DNA of 13,115 nt from an uncultured Bacteroides sp. (GCF_910578895.1 NZ_CAJTSC010000072.1:1-13115); one strand, 5' to 3'; shown: positions 1-7,969, counted from the first letter of the stretch. Numbers and translations are program-made. The notes: a model not told the origin generated them from the sequence alone.

Positions 1-63
1 CTTCCTGCTTCCTCCTGTTTCCTCCTGTTTCTTCCGATTTTTTCCTGTTTCCTCCGGTTCCCG
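1..63. repeat. 10-base-period tandem repeat, pyrimidine-rich
   Basis: About six degenerate copies of a 10-base unit close to cctcctgttt lie head to tail from the left edge. The second and third copies are identical. The top strand is almost all pyrimidine and the bottom strand is purine-rich. The array may extend beyond the window. I see no gene in it: the frames that cross it give low-complexity Leu/Ser/Phe/Pro peptides. The function is unknown. Confidence 0.7.
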
Positions 64-93
64 TAAATGCAAGGATTGTGGCAGTCGTTTCGC

Positions 94-119
94 CGCCCCA
101 ATGAAAGAACCGTGGGGCG
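94..119. other. GC-rich hairpin upstream of the acyl-CoA synthetase gene
   Basis: CGCCCCA (94-100) and TGGGGCG (113-119) form a perfect 7-bp stem around a 12-base loop. A T-run lies about 19 bases further on (138-143), too far for a classical intrinsic terminator. It could mark the end of a gene left of the window or be chance structure. Confidence 0.35.
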
Positions 120-166
120 CACTTCAGAAAGCGGGTGTTTTTTCTTCTCCGTATGTATATAAATTG

Positions 167-174
167 TATATTTG
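167..174 (+). promoter_or_regulatory. Bacteroides-type -7 promoter element for the acyl-CoA synthetase gene
   Basis: TATATTTG matches the Bacteroides -7 consensus TAnnTTTG exactly. Transcription would begin near position 180, leaving a leader of roughly 30 bases before the ATG at 209. No clear -33 TTTG box is visible at the usual distance, so the call rests on the -7 match and its placement. Confidence 0.55.
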
Positions 175-208
175 TGCGATTGTCGTACTATACTAACATG
201 AACAGACT

Positions 209-2272
209 ATGATAACAACCCAATTGCTCCATCCTGCCAGCATCGTGGTGGTGGGAGCGTCCAATAATGTGCATAAACCCGGCGGGGCGATTCTGAAGAA
301 CCTGATAAACGGCGGATATGCCGGCGAGTTGCGGGCGGTGAACCCCAAAGAGACTGAAATCCAAGGCGTGCAGGCGTATGCCGATGTAAAGGACATCCCC
401 GACACGGACCTTGCCATACTTGCCATCCCCGCCGCCCTTTGCCCCGATGCGGTGGAGGTGCTCGCTTCCGGAAAGCGGGTGCGTGCGTTCATCATCCTTT
501 CCGCCGGATTCGGCGAGGAGACGCATGAGGGCGCGCTCCTGGAGGACCGCATCCTGGAGACGGTGAACCGGCACGGTGCTTCGCTGATTGGCCCCAACTG
601 CATCGGGCTGATGAACACGTGGCACCATAGCGTGTTCAGCCAGCCCATCCCCAACTTGGATGCGCGGGGTGTCGACCTCATATCCAGCTCCGGAGCCACG
701 GCGGTATTTATCCTGGAGAGCGCGGTGACCAAAGGTTTGCAGTTCAACTCCGTATGGTCTGTGGGCAATGCCAAGCAGATTGGCGTGGAAGACGTGCTGC
801 AATACATGGACGAGCATTTCGATGCCGAAAAGGACTCCCGGATAAAGCTGCTTTATATCGAAAGCATCGGTGACCCCGACCGTCTGCTGTTCCATGCCTC
901 TTCGCTGATAAAGAAAGGGTGCAGGATTGCGGCTATCAAGTCGGGCAGCAGTGAGAGCGGCAGCCGCGCCGCATCCTCGCACACGGGTGCCATTGCCAGC
1001 AGCGACTCTGCCGTAGAGGCGCTGTTCCGCAAGGCGGGCATCGTGCGCTGCCACTCCCGGGAGGAGCTGACTACGGTGGGGTGCATCTTCACCTTGCCCG
1101 AACTGAAAGGGAAGAATTTCGCCATCATCACCCATGCCGGCGGACCGGGCGTGATGCTGACCGATGCCTTGAGCAAAGGGGGGCTCAATGTGCCCAGGCT
1201 GGAGGGCGGGGTTGCCGAGGAGCTGAAAGGCAGGCTCTTTCCGGGTGCTGCCGTGGGCAATCCGATTGACATCCTTGCCACGGGCACGCCCGAGCATCTG
1301 CGCCTTTGCCTGGAGTATTGCGAGGAGAAGTTTGACGAGGTGGATGCGGTCATGGCGATTTTCGGCACGCCGGGACTGGTCACCATGTTCGAGATGTACG
1401 ATGTGCTGCACGAAAAGATGCAGACGTGCAGGAAGCCGATATTCCCCATTCTCCCGTCCATCAATACGGCGGGGGCGGAGGTGTCCGCTTTCCTTGCCAA
1501 AGGGCATGTGAACTTTGCCGATGAGGTGACTTTGGGCACGGCGTTGTCGCGCATCATGAACGCGTCGAAACCGGCGAACAACGAGATAGAACTTTTCGGC
1601 GTGGACGTTCCGCGCATCCGCCGCATCATAGATTCCATTCCCGAAGACGGCTATATAGAGCCCCATTATGTGCAGGCTTTGTTGCGTTCCGCAGGCATTC
1701 CGGTGGTGGAGGAGTTTGTGTCTGCCAATAAGGAGGAGGTGCTGGCGTTTGCCCGCCGCACGGGATTTCCGGTGGTGGCAAAGGTGGTGGGGCCGGTGCA
1801 CAAGTCGGACATAGGCGGTGTGGTGCTGAACATCAAGGGCGAGCAGCACCTGGCGCTGGAGTTCGAGCGGATGATGCAGTTGCCGGAAGTGACAGGCATC
1901 ATGGTGCAGCCCATGCTGCGGGGCACGGAGCTGTTTGTCGGTGCCAAGTATGAGGAGAAGTTCGGGCATGTGGTGCTCTGCGGTCTGGGCGGCATCTTTG
2001 TGGAGGTGCTGAAGGACGTCTCTTCCGGTTTGGCTCCCTTGTCTTATGCGGAAGCGTATTCCATGATTCATTCGCTGCGTGCCTACAAGATTATAAAGGG
2101 AACGCGTGGGCAAAAGGGGGTGAACGAGGACAAGTTTGCCGAAATCATCGTACGCCTGTCTACCCTGTTGCGTTTTGCCACGGAGATTAAGGAGATGGAC
2201 ATTAATCCGCTGCTTGCAACGGAGAAACATGTGATAGCGGTGGATGCCCGTATCAGGATTGAAAAGAACTGA
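209..2272 (+). CDS. Acetate/acyl-CoA ligase (ADP-forming), fused alpha-beta subunits
   Basis: This 687-residue cytoplasmic enzyme probably converts acyl-CoA, ADP and phosphate to the free acid, CoA and ATP, so it makes ATP at the substrate level; the reaction is reversible. The N-terminal CoA-binding Rossmann domain starts near residue 10 with VVVGAS and includes IGPNCIGL (127-134). The succinyl-CoA-ligase-like part carries SSHTGA (256-261), whose His258 is the phosphohistidine expected in ADP-forming acyl-CoA synthetases. The C-terminal ATP-grasp (beta) half begins near residue 480 and has VHKSDIGGV (530-538), LRGTELFVGAK (570-580) and EMDINPLLA (662-670). The alpha-then-beta fusion and the length are normal for the family, and there is no acetyltransferase domain. 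The substrate (acetate, propionate, branched or aryl acids) cannot be read from the sequence. The ATG at 209 sits directly before the CoA-binding fold. The gene is monocistronic here and converges on yifB. Confidence 0.9.
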   Translation: MITTQLLHPASIVVVGASNNVHKPGGAILKNLINGGYAGELRAVNPKETEIQGVQAYADVKDIPDTDLAILAIPAALCPDAVEVLASGKRVRAFIILSAGFGEETHEGALLEDRILETVNRHGASLIGPNCIGLMNTWHHSVFSQPIPNLDARGVDLISSSGATAVFILESAVTKGLQFNSVWSVGNAKQIGVEDVLQYMDEHFDAEKDSRIKLLYIESIGDPDRLLFHASSLIKKGCRIAAIKSGSSESGSRAASSHTGAIASSDSAVEALFRKAGIVRCHSREELTTVGCIFTLPELKGKNFAIITHAGGPGVMLTDALSKGGLNVPRLEGGVAEELKGRLFPGAAVGNPIDILATGTPEHLRLCLEYCEEKFDEVDAVMAIFGTPGLVTMFEMYDVLHEKMQTCRKPIFPILPSINTAGAEVSAFLAKGHVNFADEVTLGTALSRIMNASKPANNEIELFGVDVPRIRRIIDSIPEDGYIEPHYVQALLRSAGIPVVEEFVSANKEEVLAFARRTGFPVVAKVVGPVHKSDIGGVVLNIKGEQHLALEFERMMQLPEVTGIMVQPMLRGTELFVGAKYEEKFGHVVLCGLGGIFVEVLKDVSSGLAPLSYAEAYSMIHSLRAYKIIKGTRGQKGVNEDKFAEIIVRLSTLLRFATEIKEMDINPLLATEKHVIAVDARIRIEKN

Positions 2273-2320
2273 CGAGTGACGAGAGCGGAACTGCCTTGCG
2301 GGATGTTTTTGTGAGAAACA

Positions 2321-2346
2321 GGCGGGATATGGACGGCTATCCCGCC
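2321..2346. terminator. Hairpin between convergent genes, overlapping the yifB stop codon
   Basis: GGCGGGATA (2321-2329) and TATCCCGCC (2338-2346) form a perfect 9-bp GC-rich stem with an 8-base loop. It lies where the acyl-CoA synthetase and yifB transcripts meet and covers the yifB TAG stop (2337-2339). Neither side has a clean T-tract; on the minus strand the stem is followed by TGTTTCTCACAAAAA. It may act as a bidirectional terminator or as protection of the 3' end. Another GCGGGAT copy near 2298-2304 could compete for the same right arm. Confidence 0.5.
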
Positions 2347-3875
2347 CAGTCTTCCCGGTCCAGGTTCCTGTATCCGATTGCTTCCGCCAAGTGTGCGGGT
2401 TGTATCGTTTCGCACCCTTCGAGGTCGGCAATGGTGCGGGCAACTTTCAGGATACGGTCGTAGGCGCGTGCCGAGAGGTTGAAGCGGTTCATGGCTGTCT
2501 TCAGCAGGGCAAGCCCTTTGTCTTCGGGGCGGGCATAGCGGGCAAGTAGTTTGCTGTTCATCTGCGCGTTGCAGTATACACCCGGAATTTCGGCATACCT
2601 TTCGGACTGGATTTGCCGGGCACGTATTACGCGTTCGCGGATATGGGCGCTTGATTCGCCGGGGCGGGCGTCCGACATTTTCTCAAAGGGCACGGGGATG
2701 ACTTCGATTTGCAGGTCGATGCGGTCGAGCAAAGGTCCTGAAATGCGGTTCAGGTATTTCTGTACTTGCCCCGGGCTGCATACGCAGGCTTTGGTGGGGT
2801 GATTGTAATATCCGCAGGGACAAGGGTTCATGGAGGCTGCAAGGGTGAAGCTTGCGGGATATTCTACGTTGCACTTCACGCGGGAGATGGTGATTTTCCG
2901 GTCTTCCAAAGGTTGCCGCAATACTTCGAGCACATTCCTGTTGAATTCCGGCAGTTCGTCAAGGAACAAGACGCCGTTGTGCGCCAGGCTGATTTCTCCC
3001 GGTTGCGGGAAGCTTCCGCCACCTGTCATTGCCGTTGTGGAAATCGTGTGGTGAGGGTCGCGGAACGGGCGTTTGGTGATAAGTCCGCCTTCTTGCCCTA
3101 ATTTTCCTGCAACGGAGTGTATTTTGGTTGTTTCAAGGCTCTCGCCTAATGACAATGGCGGCAGGATGGAGGGGAGACGTTTGGCAAGCATGGATTTTCC
3201 GCTTCCGGGAGCGCCTACCAGGATGATGTTGTGCCCGCCTGCGGCGGCCACCTCCAATGCGCGTTTTACGTTTTCCTGTCCTTTCACATCGGAGAAGTCC
3301 AGGTCGAAGCTGCTCTGCCGCTCGTAAAACTCTTTGCGGGTGTCGACATATACCGGTTCCAGTGCCTGGTTGCCGTTGAAAAATTCGATAACCTCTTTCA
3401 GGTTTTCCGCTCCATAGACCTGCAAGTTGTTTACTACGGCAGCTTCCTGTGTGTTTTGTTTGGGAATGATGATGCCTTCAAAGCCCAGCTCTCTTGCTTT
3501 TATGGCAATGGGAAGCGCTCCTTTGATGGGTTGCAGAGTGCCGTCCAGGCTTAACTCGCCCATTAGCAGATAGCGATCCAATTTGTCCGATTGGATAACT
3601 TCGCCGGCACCTAACATGCCGATTGCCAATGGCAAATCATAGGCGGAACCCTCTTTGCGGATATCTGCCGGAGCCATATTGATGACGATATTGCTTGTCG
3701 GCATCCGGTAGCCGTTTACCTGCAATGCGGAAATGATGCGTTGGTGGCTTTCCTTGACTGCGGAGTCCGGCAAGCCCACAAGATAGAACATACAGCCTCT
3801 GGAACTGTTGACTTCGATAGTGATGAGGGTTGCGTCAATACCTTGAACAGCCGCTCCAAAAACTTTGATGAGCAC
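2337..3875 (-). CDS. yifB: YifB/ComM-family Mg-chelatase-like AAA+ ATPase
   Basis: This 512-residue protein is a complete member of the YifB/ComM family. In Vibrio and Haemophilus, ComM is a DNA helicase that helps integrate incoming DNA during natural transformation; the role in Bacteroides is not established. Residues 1-180 form the N-terminal ChlI-like domain (VGLPDSAVKES 33-43; NMAPADIRKEGSAYDLPLA 66-84). The AAA+ core has Walker A GAPGSGKS (221-228), Walker B GVLFLDELPEF (301-311) and SGPLLDRIDL (379-388), with the arginine in the finger region. A four-cysteine cluster, NPCPCG plus CVC (Cys352, 354, 364, 366), is typical of the family and probably binds zinc. The C-terminal chelatase helical domain covers about 410-505. 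The start is GTG (3875-3873), the position where family members begin. The gene lies 41 bases after the DUF4369 lipoprotein gene with no terminator between, so the two are probably co-transcribed. Confidence 0.92.
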   Translation of the reverse strand: MLIKVFGAAVQGIDATLITIEVNSSRGCMFYLVGLPDSAVKESHQRIISALQVNGYRMPTSNIVINMAPADIRKEGSAYDLPLAIGMLGAGEVIQSDKLDRYLLMGELSLDGTLQPIKGALPIAIKARELGFEGIIIPKQNTQEAAVVNNLQVYGAENLKEVIEFFNGNQALEPVYVDTRKEFYERQSSFDLDFSDVKGQENVKRALEVAAAGGHNIILVGAPGSGKSMLAKRLPSILPPLSLGESLETTKIHSVAGKLGQEGGLITKRPFRDPHHTISTTAMTGGGSFPQPGEISLAHNGVLFLDELPEFNRNVLEVLRQPLEDRKITISRVKCNVEYPASFTLAASMNPCPCGYYNHPTKACVCSPGQVQKYLNRISGPLLDRIDLQIEVIPVPFEKMSDARPGESSAHIRERVIRARQIQSERYAEIPGVYCNAQMNSKLLARYARPEDKGLALLKTAMNRFNLSARAYDRILKVARTIADLEGCETIQPAHLAEAIGYRNLDREDWAG

Positions 3876-3916
3876 GTAAATTTAGTGTTTAATGGATAAT
3901 AATGGGTGATTGGGGA

Positions 3917-4996
3917 TTACCGTTTTTTCTGTTGCCGTTTCTTCGCTTCTTCCTCTTCGGCTATATCGTTCAGTTTCTTCTCAATATCCCTTTCACTCAA
4001 ATCTTTTCCTTCAATCCTTCCGGATGGGCTGAGCAGCACATTGGCGGGCAGGGTTTTTATGGCAAGCTGCTTCACAAGCTCAGCGTTCCAGCCGGAAAGG
4101 TCGCATGCTTGCTCCCATTTCAGGGTGTCTGCCTCAATTGCTTGTTGCCAGTTGTCTTTATCTATGTCTAAAGAGACTCCTAAAAGGGCAAGTTTCTTAT
4201 TCTTTTGTTCTTTCTTGTAGATTCTGCGGTAAACGGCATTATTGTTACGGCTCACCGTATCCCAAGAAGACCAAAAGTGTATCAATATGTATTGGTCTTT
4301 GAAATTTGAACGGTTTATCTGCTTTCCTTTGGCATTGGGCAGGCGGAAGTAGGCGACCGTTTTCCCGACAGCGGCTTTTTCTTCTTCCTGAATGCGGTTG
4401 AGCAGCTCTTCAATATAGGGGCGGTCTTTCAATTCTCCCGTCATAAACTCGGTCAACTTTTTAATCCGGGCATAGTCCGGCTTCTCTTTTTGTACGAAGT
4501 ATTTGTCCAGCAGATAGATGCTGACCAAAGAGGAGGGGTGTGCATTGATAAACTTACTGGCTTTTTCTTCCAATGCTTCTTCAAATGTTTCTTCTGAGGG
4601 AGTGTCCGGTGCTTTCAGCTCTTTCAGTTCTTTTTGGAAAGCGCTGAATTCCTCATTCGGTGTGTTTCCGTCTATTTCTAAATAGTTGAGCTCGGCGGCA
4701 GAACCTTTTATGCGTATTTTGTCTCCTTTGTCCATAAAAAGCGGGTACAGGCTGCCGTTGCCGAACAACAATCGGGCAGCTACCAACGTATCCGGAGAGA
4801 GTGTTTTTGAGAATTTGCCGTTCTCGACAATCAGTGTGTCCACGCGGTCGTACATGTTGTCTGTACCATATATATATATGGTGTCATTTCCCAATCCTTT
4901 GATTTCTCCGCTCAGTTCGGCTGTATTGGGATTTTCGCCGCCACCGCAGGCGGATAGTATGATAATCAGGAAATATGCAAGAGAAATATTCTTCAT
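3917..4996 (-). CDS. DUF4369/TlpA-like thioredoxin-fold lipoprotein lacking the CxxC motif
   Basis: This 359-residue lipoprotein has a signal peptide ending in the lipobox LSAC (Cys17) followed by GGG, so it is probably anchored on the periplasmic side of a membrane. Residues ~26-110 look like DUF4369 (SGEIKGLGNDTIYIYG). A charged helical linker (~115-210) follows. The C-terminal thioredoxin fold (~211-340) has a cis-proline-type TLPANV (315-320, Pro317) and LLSPSGRI. Where TlpA/ResA proteins have WCxxC, this one has WSSWDTVSR (242-250), with neither cysteine. A redox role is therefore unlikely; binding or scaffolding is an inference. The tail is highly charged (EEEEAKKRQQKKR). I chose the ATG at 4996 because it gives an intact signal peptide; the open frame extends upstream to 5086, but that would put 30 residues ahead of the signal. 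It precedes yifB by 41 bases and has its own promoter candidate. Confidence 0.82.
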   Translation of the reverse strand: MKNISLAYFLIIILSACGGGENPNTAELSGEIKGLGNDTIYIYGTDNMYDRVDTLIVENGKFSKTLSPDTLVAARLLFGNGSLYPLFMDKGDKIRIKGSAAELNYLEIDGNTPNEEFSAFQKELKELKAPDTPSEETFEEALEEKASKFINAHPSSLVSIYLLDKYFVQKEKPDYARIKKLTEFMTGELKDRPYIEELLNRIQEEEKAAVGKTVAYFRLPNAKGKQINRSNFKDQYILIHFWSSWDTVSRNNNAVYRRIYKKEQKNKKLALLGVSLDIDKDNWQQAIEADTLKWEQACDLSGWNAELVKQLAIKTLPANVLLSPSGRIEGKDLSERDIEKKLNDIAEEEEAKKRQQKKR

Positions 4997-5023
4997 ACGG
5001 TTTTCTTCTTCTGATACGTTACT

Positions 5024-5032
5024 GCGAAAGTA
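5024..5032 (-). promoter_or_regulatory. Possible -7 promoter element for the DUF4369 lipoprotein gene
   Basis: Read on the minus strand this is TACTTTCGC, one base away from TAnnTTTG. It lies in the short gap between the terminator of the upstream TPR gene (5051-5085) and the lipoprotein start at 4996. Because the terminator should stop read-through, a promoter is expected here and this is the best candidate I see. Confidence 0.4.
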
Positions 5033-5050
5033 GTTCTTTTTGGTGTGAAT

Positions 5051-5085
5051 AAAAAAAAATGCCCGACATATTTCTATGTCGGGCA
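5051..5085 (-). terminator. Strong intrinsic terminator of the TPR/OmpA-like lipoprotein gene
   Basis: TGCCCGACATA (5060-5070) and TATGTCGGGCA (5075-5085) form a perfect 11-bp stem with a 4-base loop. On the minus strand the stem runs straight into nine T residues (complement of 5051-5059). This is a textbook rho-independent terminator 24 bases past the stop codon at 5110. The strand direction is clear, because the T-run lies only on the minus-strand downstream side. Confidence 0.93.
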
Positions 5086-5109
5086 CATCTTTTCATCTTA
5101 TAACCTTTA

Positions 5110-6798
5110 TTATTTGATGATATTCATGAAGTCTGCATTCGTGAAGTATTTGGAGAATTCCAAGTCGGAAGCAGCTTTCTTAGCTAATGAAGAATCTTTG
5201 GCAACAGCCTTCTTCAGGTTGTCCATAACCATGGAAGAGTTGTTGGTTCTTGCACCTACAACAGCCATCAGGTAGTCAGTGTAAGCGTCCGGTTTAGCGA
5301 TGCTTGACAATGTATTCTTAGCCTTGTTGTAGTCCTTAGCCAAGATTTGTGCCAAAGCTGCGCTGTTGGTCTTAGTGTCGCCGAATGCGTTAACTGCTCT
5401 GTCATATTGACCTTGAGCTACGTACAGGTTACCCAGAGCTTCGTTCAATTCTTTAGCACCGGAAGCCTTGCCAAGGTAAGCTTCGGCAGCAGCCTTGTCA
5501 CCCTTAGTCAAAGCGATGAGACCCATGTTCATGTTAGCTTCGGCAGAATCCTTGATAGAAAGAGATTTCTTGAAGTATCCTTCAGCTTTTTCAAGGTTAC
5601 CGGCTTGGTAAGCCAACTTACCGAGGTTGTTGTATGCACGGTAGTCGTTCGGGTAGATTTGAGTAGCTTTAGTGAAGATAGCGGCTTGCTTGGCAGGATC
5701 GTTAGTCAGCGTAGTTGCATACAGCAGTTCTTCGATGTTCAACTGCTTGGCATCGCTGTCCGCCAATGCTGCGATTTCTTCGTCAGACTTACCGATTACG
5801 TCATAGTTCAAAGTCAGACGAGAACGACGCAACTGCGGCAGGATTTCGTCAGCCAAAGTCTTGTATACAGAAGAAATGTTCTTGATTTCCTGTTCTCTTT
5901 GTTCAGGATCAGAGTACATTGACAATACGCGGAGAATCAGTTCTTTGTCTTGAACGTTTGATTTACTAACCAATTCCTGGAAGCCTTCCCAGTCTTGTGC
6001 AGTGTATTTGGTATCAACGGCAGCTTCGATTTTGCTTTTCTTAAGGTCTTTATTGATAACCTTAGCTGTGTTGTTCTGACGGTTTTCAGCCAAACCTGTA
6101 TTCAGTTTAACACCACCATCGGGAGAAGCGTATGCGGAAATCTCAATGTTGTTGATTTTCTTGTTGGCTGCATCGTTGATGTTCTTAACTTCTTCGTTGA
6201 ATGTTTTGGCAGTTTTCAATTCGCTTGAACGAACGTTAGCCTGTTGGATCAAGAACATGATGTTTGCATCATATTTTTCTTTGATGATACGTTGGAAAGC
6301 ATCGTCGCCGTTAGCCGGATTAGCGCTGCCCAAAGTCTGACCGAGCAATTCGGAAGTAGAGATAACACCGTCAGCTACTTTTACAGCAGGGATTGTGATT
6401 TCTTTCTTGCCTACTTTAGCCTTGAATTCCAAATACAACTCGGATTTAGCCATTTCAGGAACATAGTCGAAAGAAGTTTTCATTGTGTAGCTACCACCAG
6501 TCTTGTAAGAGATAGTCTGGTCGTTGCCTTCCACTTTTTCACCCTGGAATACGGCAGACTGACCTTTAGCTTCGCCGCCTTCCCATCTCAAAACCGGAGT
6601 AACTTCCACTACTGCGTTTTTCTTGAGATACTTTTCAGGGAATTTACCGTTAATTGTAGCAGGTACTTTACCACCTACGGCTTCCAGTACTTGCGGAGTC
6701 ACTGTGAAATAGTCAGAAGACAGTTCACCCATTTTGCTGCATGATGTCAAAACAGCAACAAGTGCCACTAACAAAGGCAGATACAATTTCTTAGTCAT
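5110..6798 (-). CDS. TPR-repeat lipoprotein with OmpA-like segment
   Basis: This 562-residue protein begins with a signal peptide and the lipobox LTSC (Cys20), so it is a predicted lipoprotein, probably at the outer membrane. Residues ~25-150 are beta-rich (VTPQVLEAVGGKVPATING) with no family I can name. Residues ~217-250 (IEISAYASPDGGVKLNTGLAENR) resemble the OmpA C-terminal peptidoglycan-binding signature, in which an Asp and a later Arg contact diaminopimelate; here the pattern is ASPDGG...N...R and only partly conserved. TPR-like helical repeats follow from ~385 to ~535, clearest at NDYRAYNNLGKLAYQAGNLEKAEGYFKK (384-411). The start at 6798 gives an intact signal peptide; the longer frame to 6840 is in the leader. 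Good promoter and terminator signals suggest a strongly expressed single-gene unit. A cell-envelope scaffold role is inferred, not shown. Confidence 0.8.
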   Translation of the reverse strand: MTKKLYLPLLVALVAVLTSCSKMGELSSDYFTVTPQVLEAVGGKVPATINGKFPEKYLKKNAVVEVTPVLRWEGGEAKGQSAVFQGEKVEGNDQTISYKTGGSYTMKTSFDYVPEMAKSELYLEFKAKVGKKEITIPAVKVADGVISTSELLGQTLGSANPANGDDAFQRIIKEKYDANIMFLIQQANVRSSELKTAKTFNEEVKNINDAANKKINNIEISAYASPDGGVKLNTGLAENRQNNTAKVINKDLKKSKIEAAVDTKYTAQDWEGFQELVSKSNVQDKELILRVLSMYSDPEQREQEIKNISSVYKTLADEILPQLRRSRLTLNYDVIGKSDEEIAALADSDAKQLNIEELLYATTLTNDPAKQAAIFTKATQIYPNDYRAYNNLGKLAYQAGNLEKAEGYFKKSLSIKDSAEANMNMGLIALTKGDKAAAEAYLGKASGAKELNEALGNLYVAQGQYDRAVNAFGDTKTNSAALAQILAKDYNKAKNTLSSIAKPDAYTDYLMAVVGARTNNSSMVMDNLKKAVAKDSSLAKKAASDLEFSKYFTNADFMNIIK

Positions 6799-6870
6799 TT
6801 TTAGATATAAATTAATTGTTTGTAATTGAAATTTGTCCATTCACAATCAGGTGCCATACGTTTATATATA

Positions 6871-6886
6871 TAGCTTTGCAAAGATA
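6871..6886 (-). promoter_or_regulatory. -7 promoter element of the TPR lipoprotein gene, palindromic core
   Basis: On the minus strand 6886-6878 reads TATCTTTGC, an exact TAnnTTTG match. It predicts a leader of about 70 bases before the ATG at 6798, rich in A and T. The core CTTTGCAAAG (6874-6883) is a perfect palindrome, so the + strand also carries a -7 match, TAGCTTTGC (6871-6879). Confidence 0.6.
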
Positions 6887-6934
6887 TTAATTCTCTTGGC
6901 AATTTGTTAATAATACTGTCACATTTATTATAAT

Positions 6935-7885
6935 TTAATAAAAGTGATGCTCTTTGCGATATTTGATGTTGCGCGGGTGATGTTCAATAATTTCGCTTCG
7001 AAGCATGTTCCGGTCGATATGTGTATAAATTTCAGTGGTGGCGATGGATTCATGTCCCAGCATACACTGGATGGCACGCAGGTTGGCGCCTCCTTCCAGC
7101 AGATGGGTGGCAAAGGAGTGGCGGAACGTGTGCGGGCTGATATTCTTGGTGATGCCGGCTTTCTCTGCCAGTTCTTTTATCATGTGGAATACCATGATAC
7201 GGGAGATATTCTTGCCCCATCGTGCTAAGAATACGTAATCTTCGAACTCTTTTTTTATCTTTCCCTGATTACGATCTATAAACCAGTACTTTATTTCCTT
7301 GATTGCGCGGGCTGAGATAGGAACCAGACGTTGTTTGCTGCCCTTGCCTTCTACCTTGATGAACCCTTCTTCGAAATAGAGGTCGGAGAGTTTCAGATTG
7401 CACAGTTCCGATACACGCAGCCCGCAACTGTACAGTGTCTCCAGTATAGCTCGGTTACGTTGTCCCTCTTTCTTCCCCATGTCTACGGTGGAGATAATTC
7501 TGTCGATTTCTTCTACAGTGAGAACTTCCGGTATCTTAAATCCTATCTTGGGACCTTCCAACAGTTCGCTTGGGTCGGCTTGCAGGTAGTCGGCAATGAC
7601 CAGAAAATGGAAAAAGGATTTAATGCCGGAGAGTATACGTGCTTGGGAGCGGGGATGAATGCCGATGTCGTGCAGGCCTGCCGCAAAGCGTTGTAGGTCG
7701 TCCGGCGTAACGTCCGGTATATCTATGCTTTCTCCTTCCAGGAAGCGCAGGAGTTTCTTCAGGTCTGTCATGTAGGCATCGAACGTGTTGGGCGAAAGTG
7801 ATTTTTCCAGTTTGAGATATTGTTGATACTTTCTGATTGTCACAGCCTGTTTCGCCTTATTCGTCAATTTCTCTTCTGTTTTCAT
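6935..7885 (-). CDS. xerD: Tyrosine recombinase XerD
   Basis: This 316-residue site-specific recombinase probably acts with a XerC partner at the chromosomal dif site to resolve chromosome dimers; no partner gene or dif site is in this window. The N-terminal SAM-like DNA-binding domain covers ~16-105 (YQQYLKLEKSLSPNTFDAY). The catalytic domain has every expected residue: Arg157 (CGLRVSEL), Lys181 (VEGKGSKQR), His252 and Arg255 (PHTFRHSF), His278 (MLGHES) and the nucleophile Tyr287 (TEIYTH). The length is slightly above the usual ~300 because of a charged N-terminal extension of about 15 residues. The conserved catalytic set and housekeeping neighbours argue for XerD and against a phage or transposon integrase. 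It is divergent from aroQ. Confidence 0.88.
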   Translation of the reverse strand: MKTEEKLTNKAKQAVTIRKYQQYLKLEKSLSPNTFDAYMTDLKKLLRFLEGESIDIPDVTPDDLQRFAAGLHDIGIHPRSQARILSGIKSFFHFLVIADYLQADPSELLEGPKIGFKIPEVLTVEEIDRIISTVDMGKKEGQRNRAILETLYSCGLRVSELCNLKLSDLYFEEGFIKVEGKGSKQRLVPISARAIKEIKYWFIDRNQGKIKKEFEDYVFLARWGKNISRIMVFHMIKELAEKAGITKNISPHTFRHSFATHLLEGGANLRAIQCMLGHESIATTEIYTHIDRNMLRSEIIEHHPRNIKYRKEHHFY

Positions 7886-7960
7886 TGCTTTTTCGTATCT
7901 TTCCTCTAAAGAAAAACATTTTCTTTATCCTGTCGGTGTGAGATTCCCACGATTTTCATT

Positions 7961-7969
7961 TATCTTTGC
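7961..7969 (+). promoter_or_regulatory. Bacteroides-type -7 promoter element for aroQ
   Basis: TATCTTTGC matches TAnnTTTG and predicts transcription starting near 7975. It overlaps the upstream end of the open frame that begins at 7966, so an upstream start there cannot be translated from this promoter. That supports the ATG at 8017. Confidence 0.6.

Noticed and set aside
2..193. Open plus-strand frame from the left edge with a CKDCGSRF zinc-ribbon-like stretch
   Set aside because: It begins in the simple repeat, covers the promoter region, and the single CxxC is not paired with a second one. A chance frame is more likely than the end of an upstream gene.
188..2443. A 751-codon open frame on the minus strand covering the whole acyl-CoA synthetase gene
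   Set aside because: It is a shadow of the GC-rich third codon positions in the real gene. Its product is histidine- and arginine-rich with no recognisable motif, while the plus strand encodes a complete conserved enzyme.
6935..7885. Integrase of a mobile element
   Set aside because: The neighbours are core genes, no attachment-site duplication or cargo is visible, and the sequence matches the housekeeping XerD pattern.
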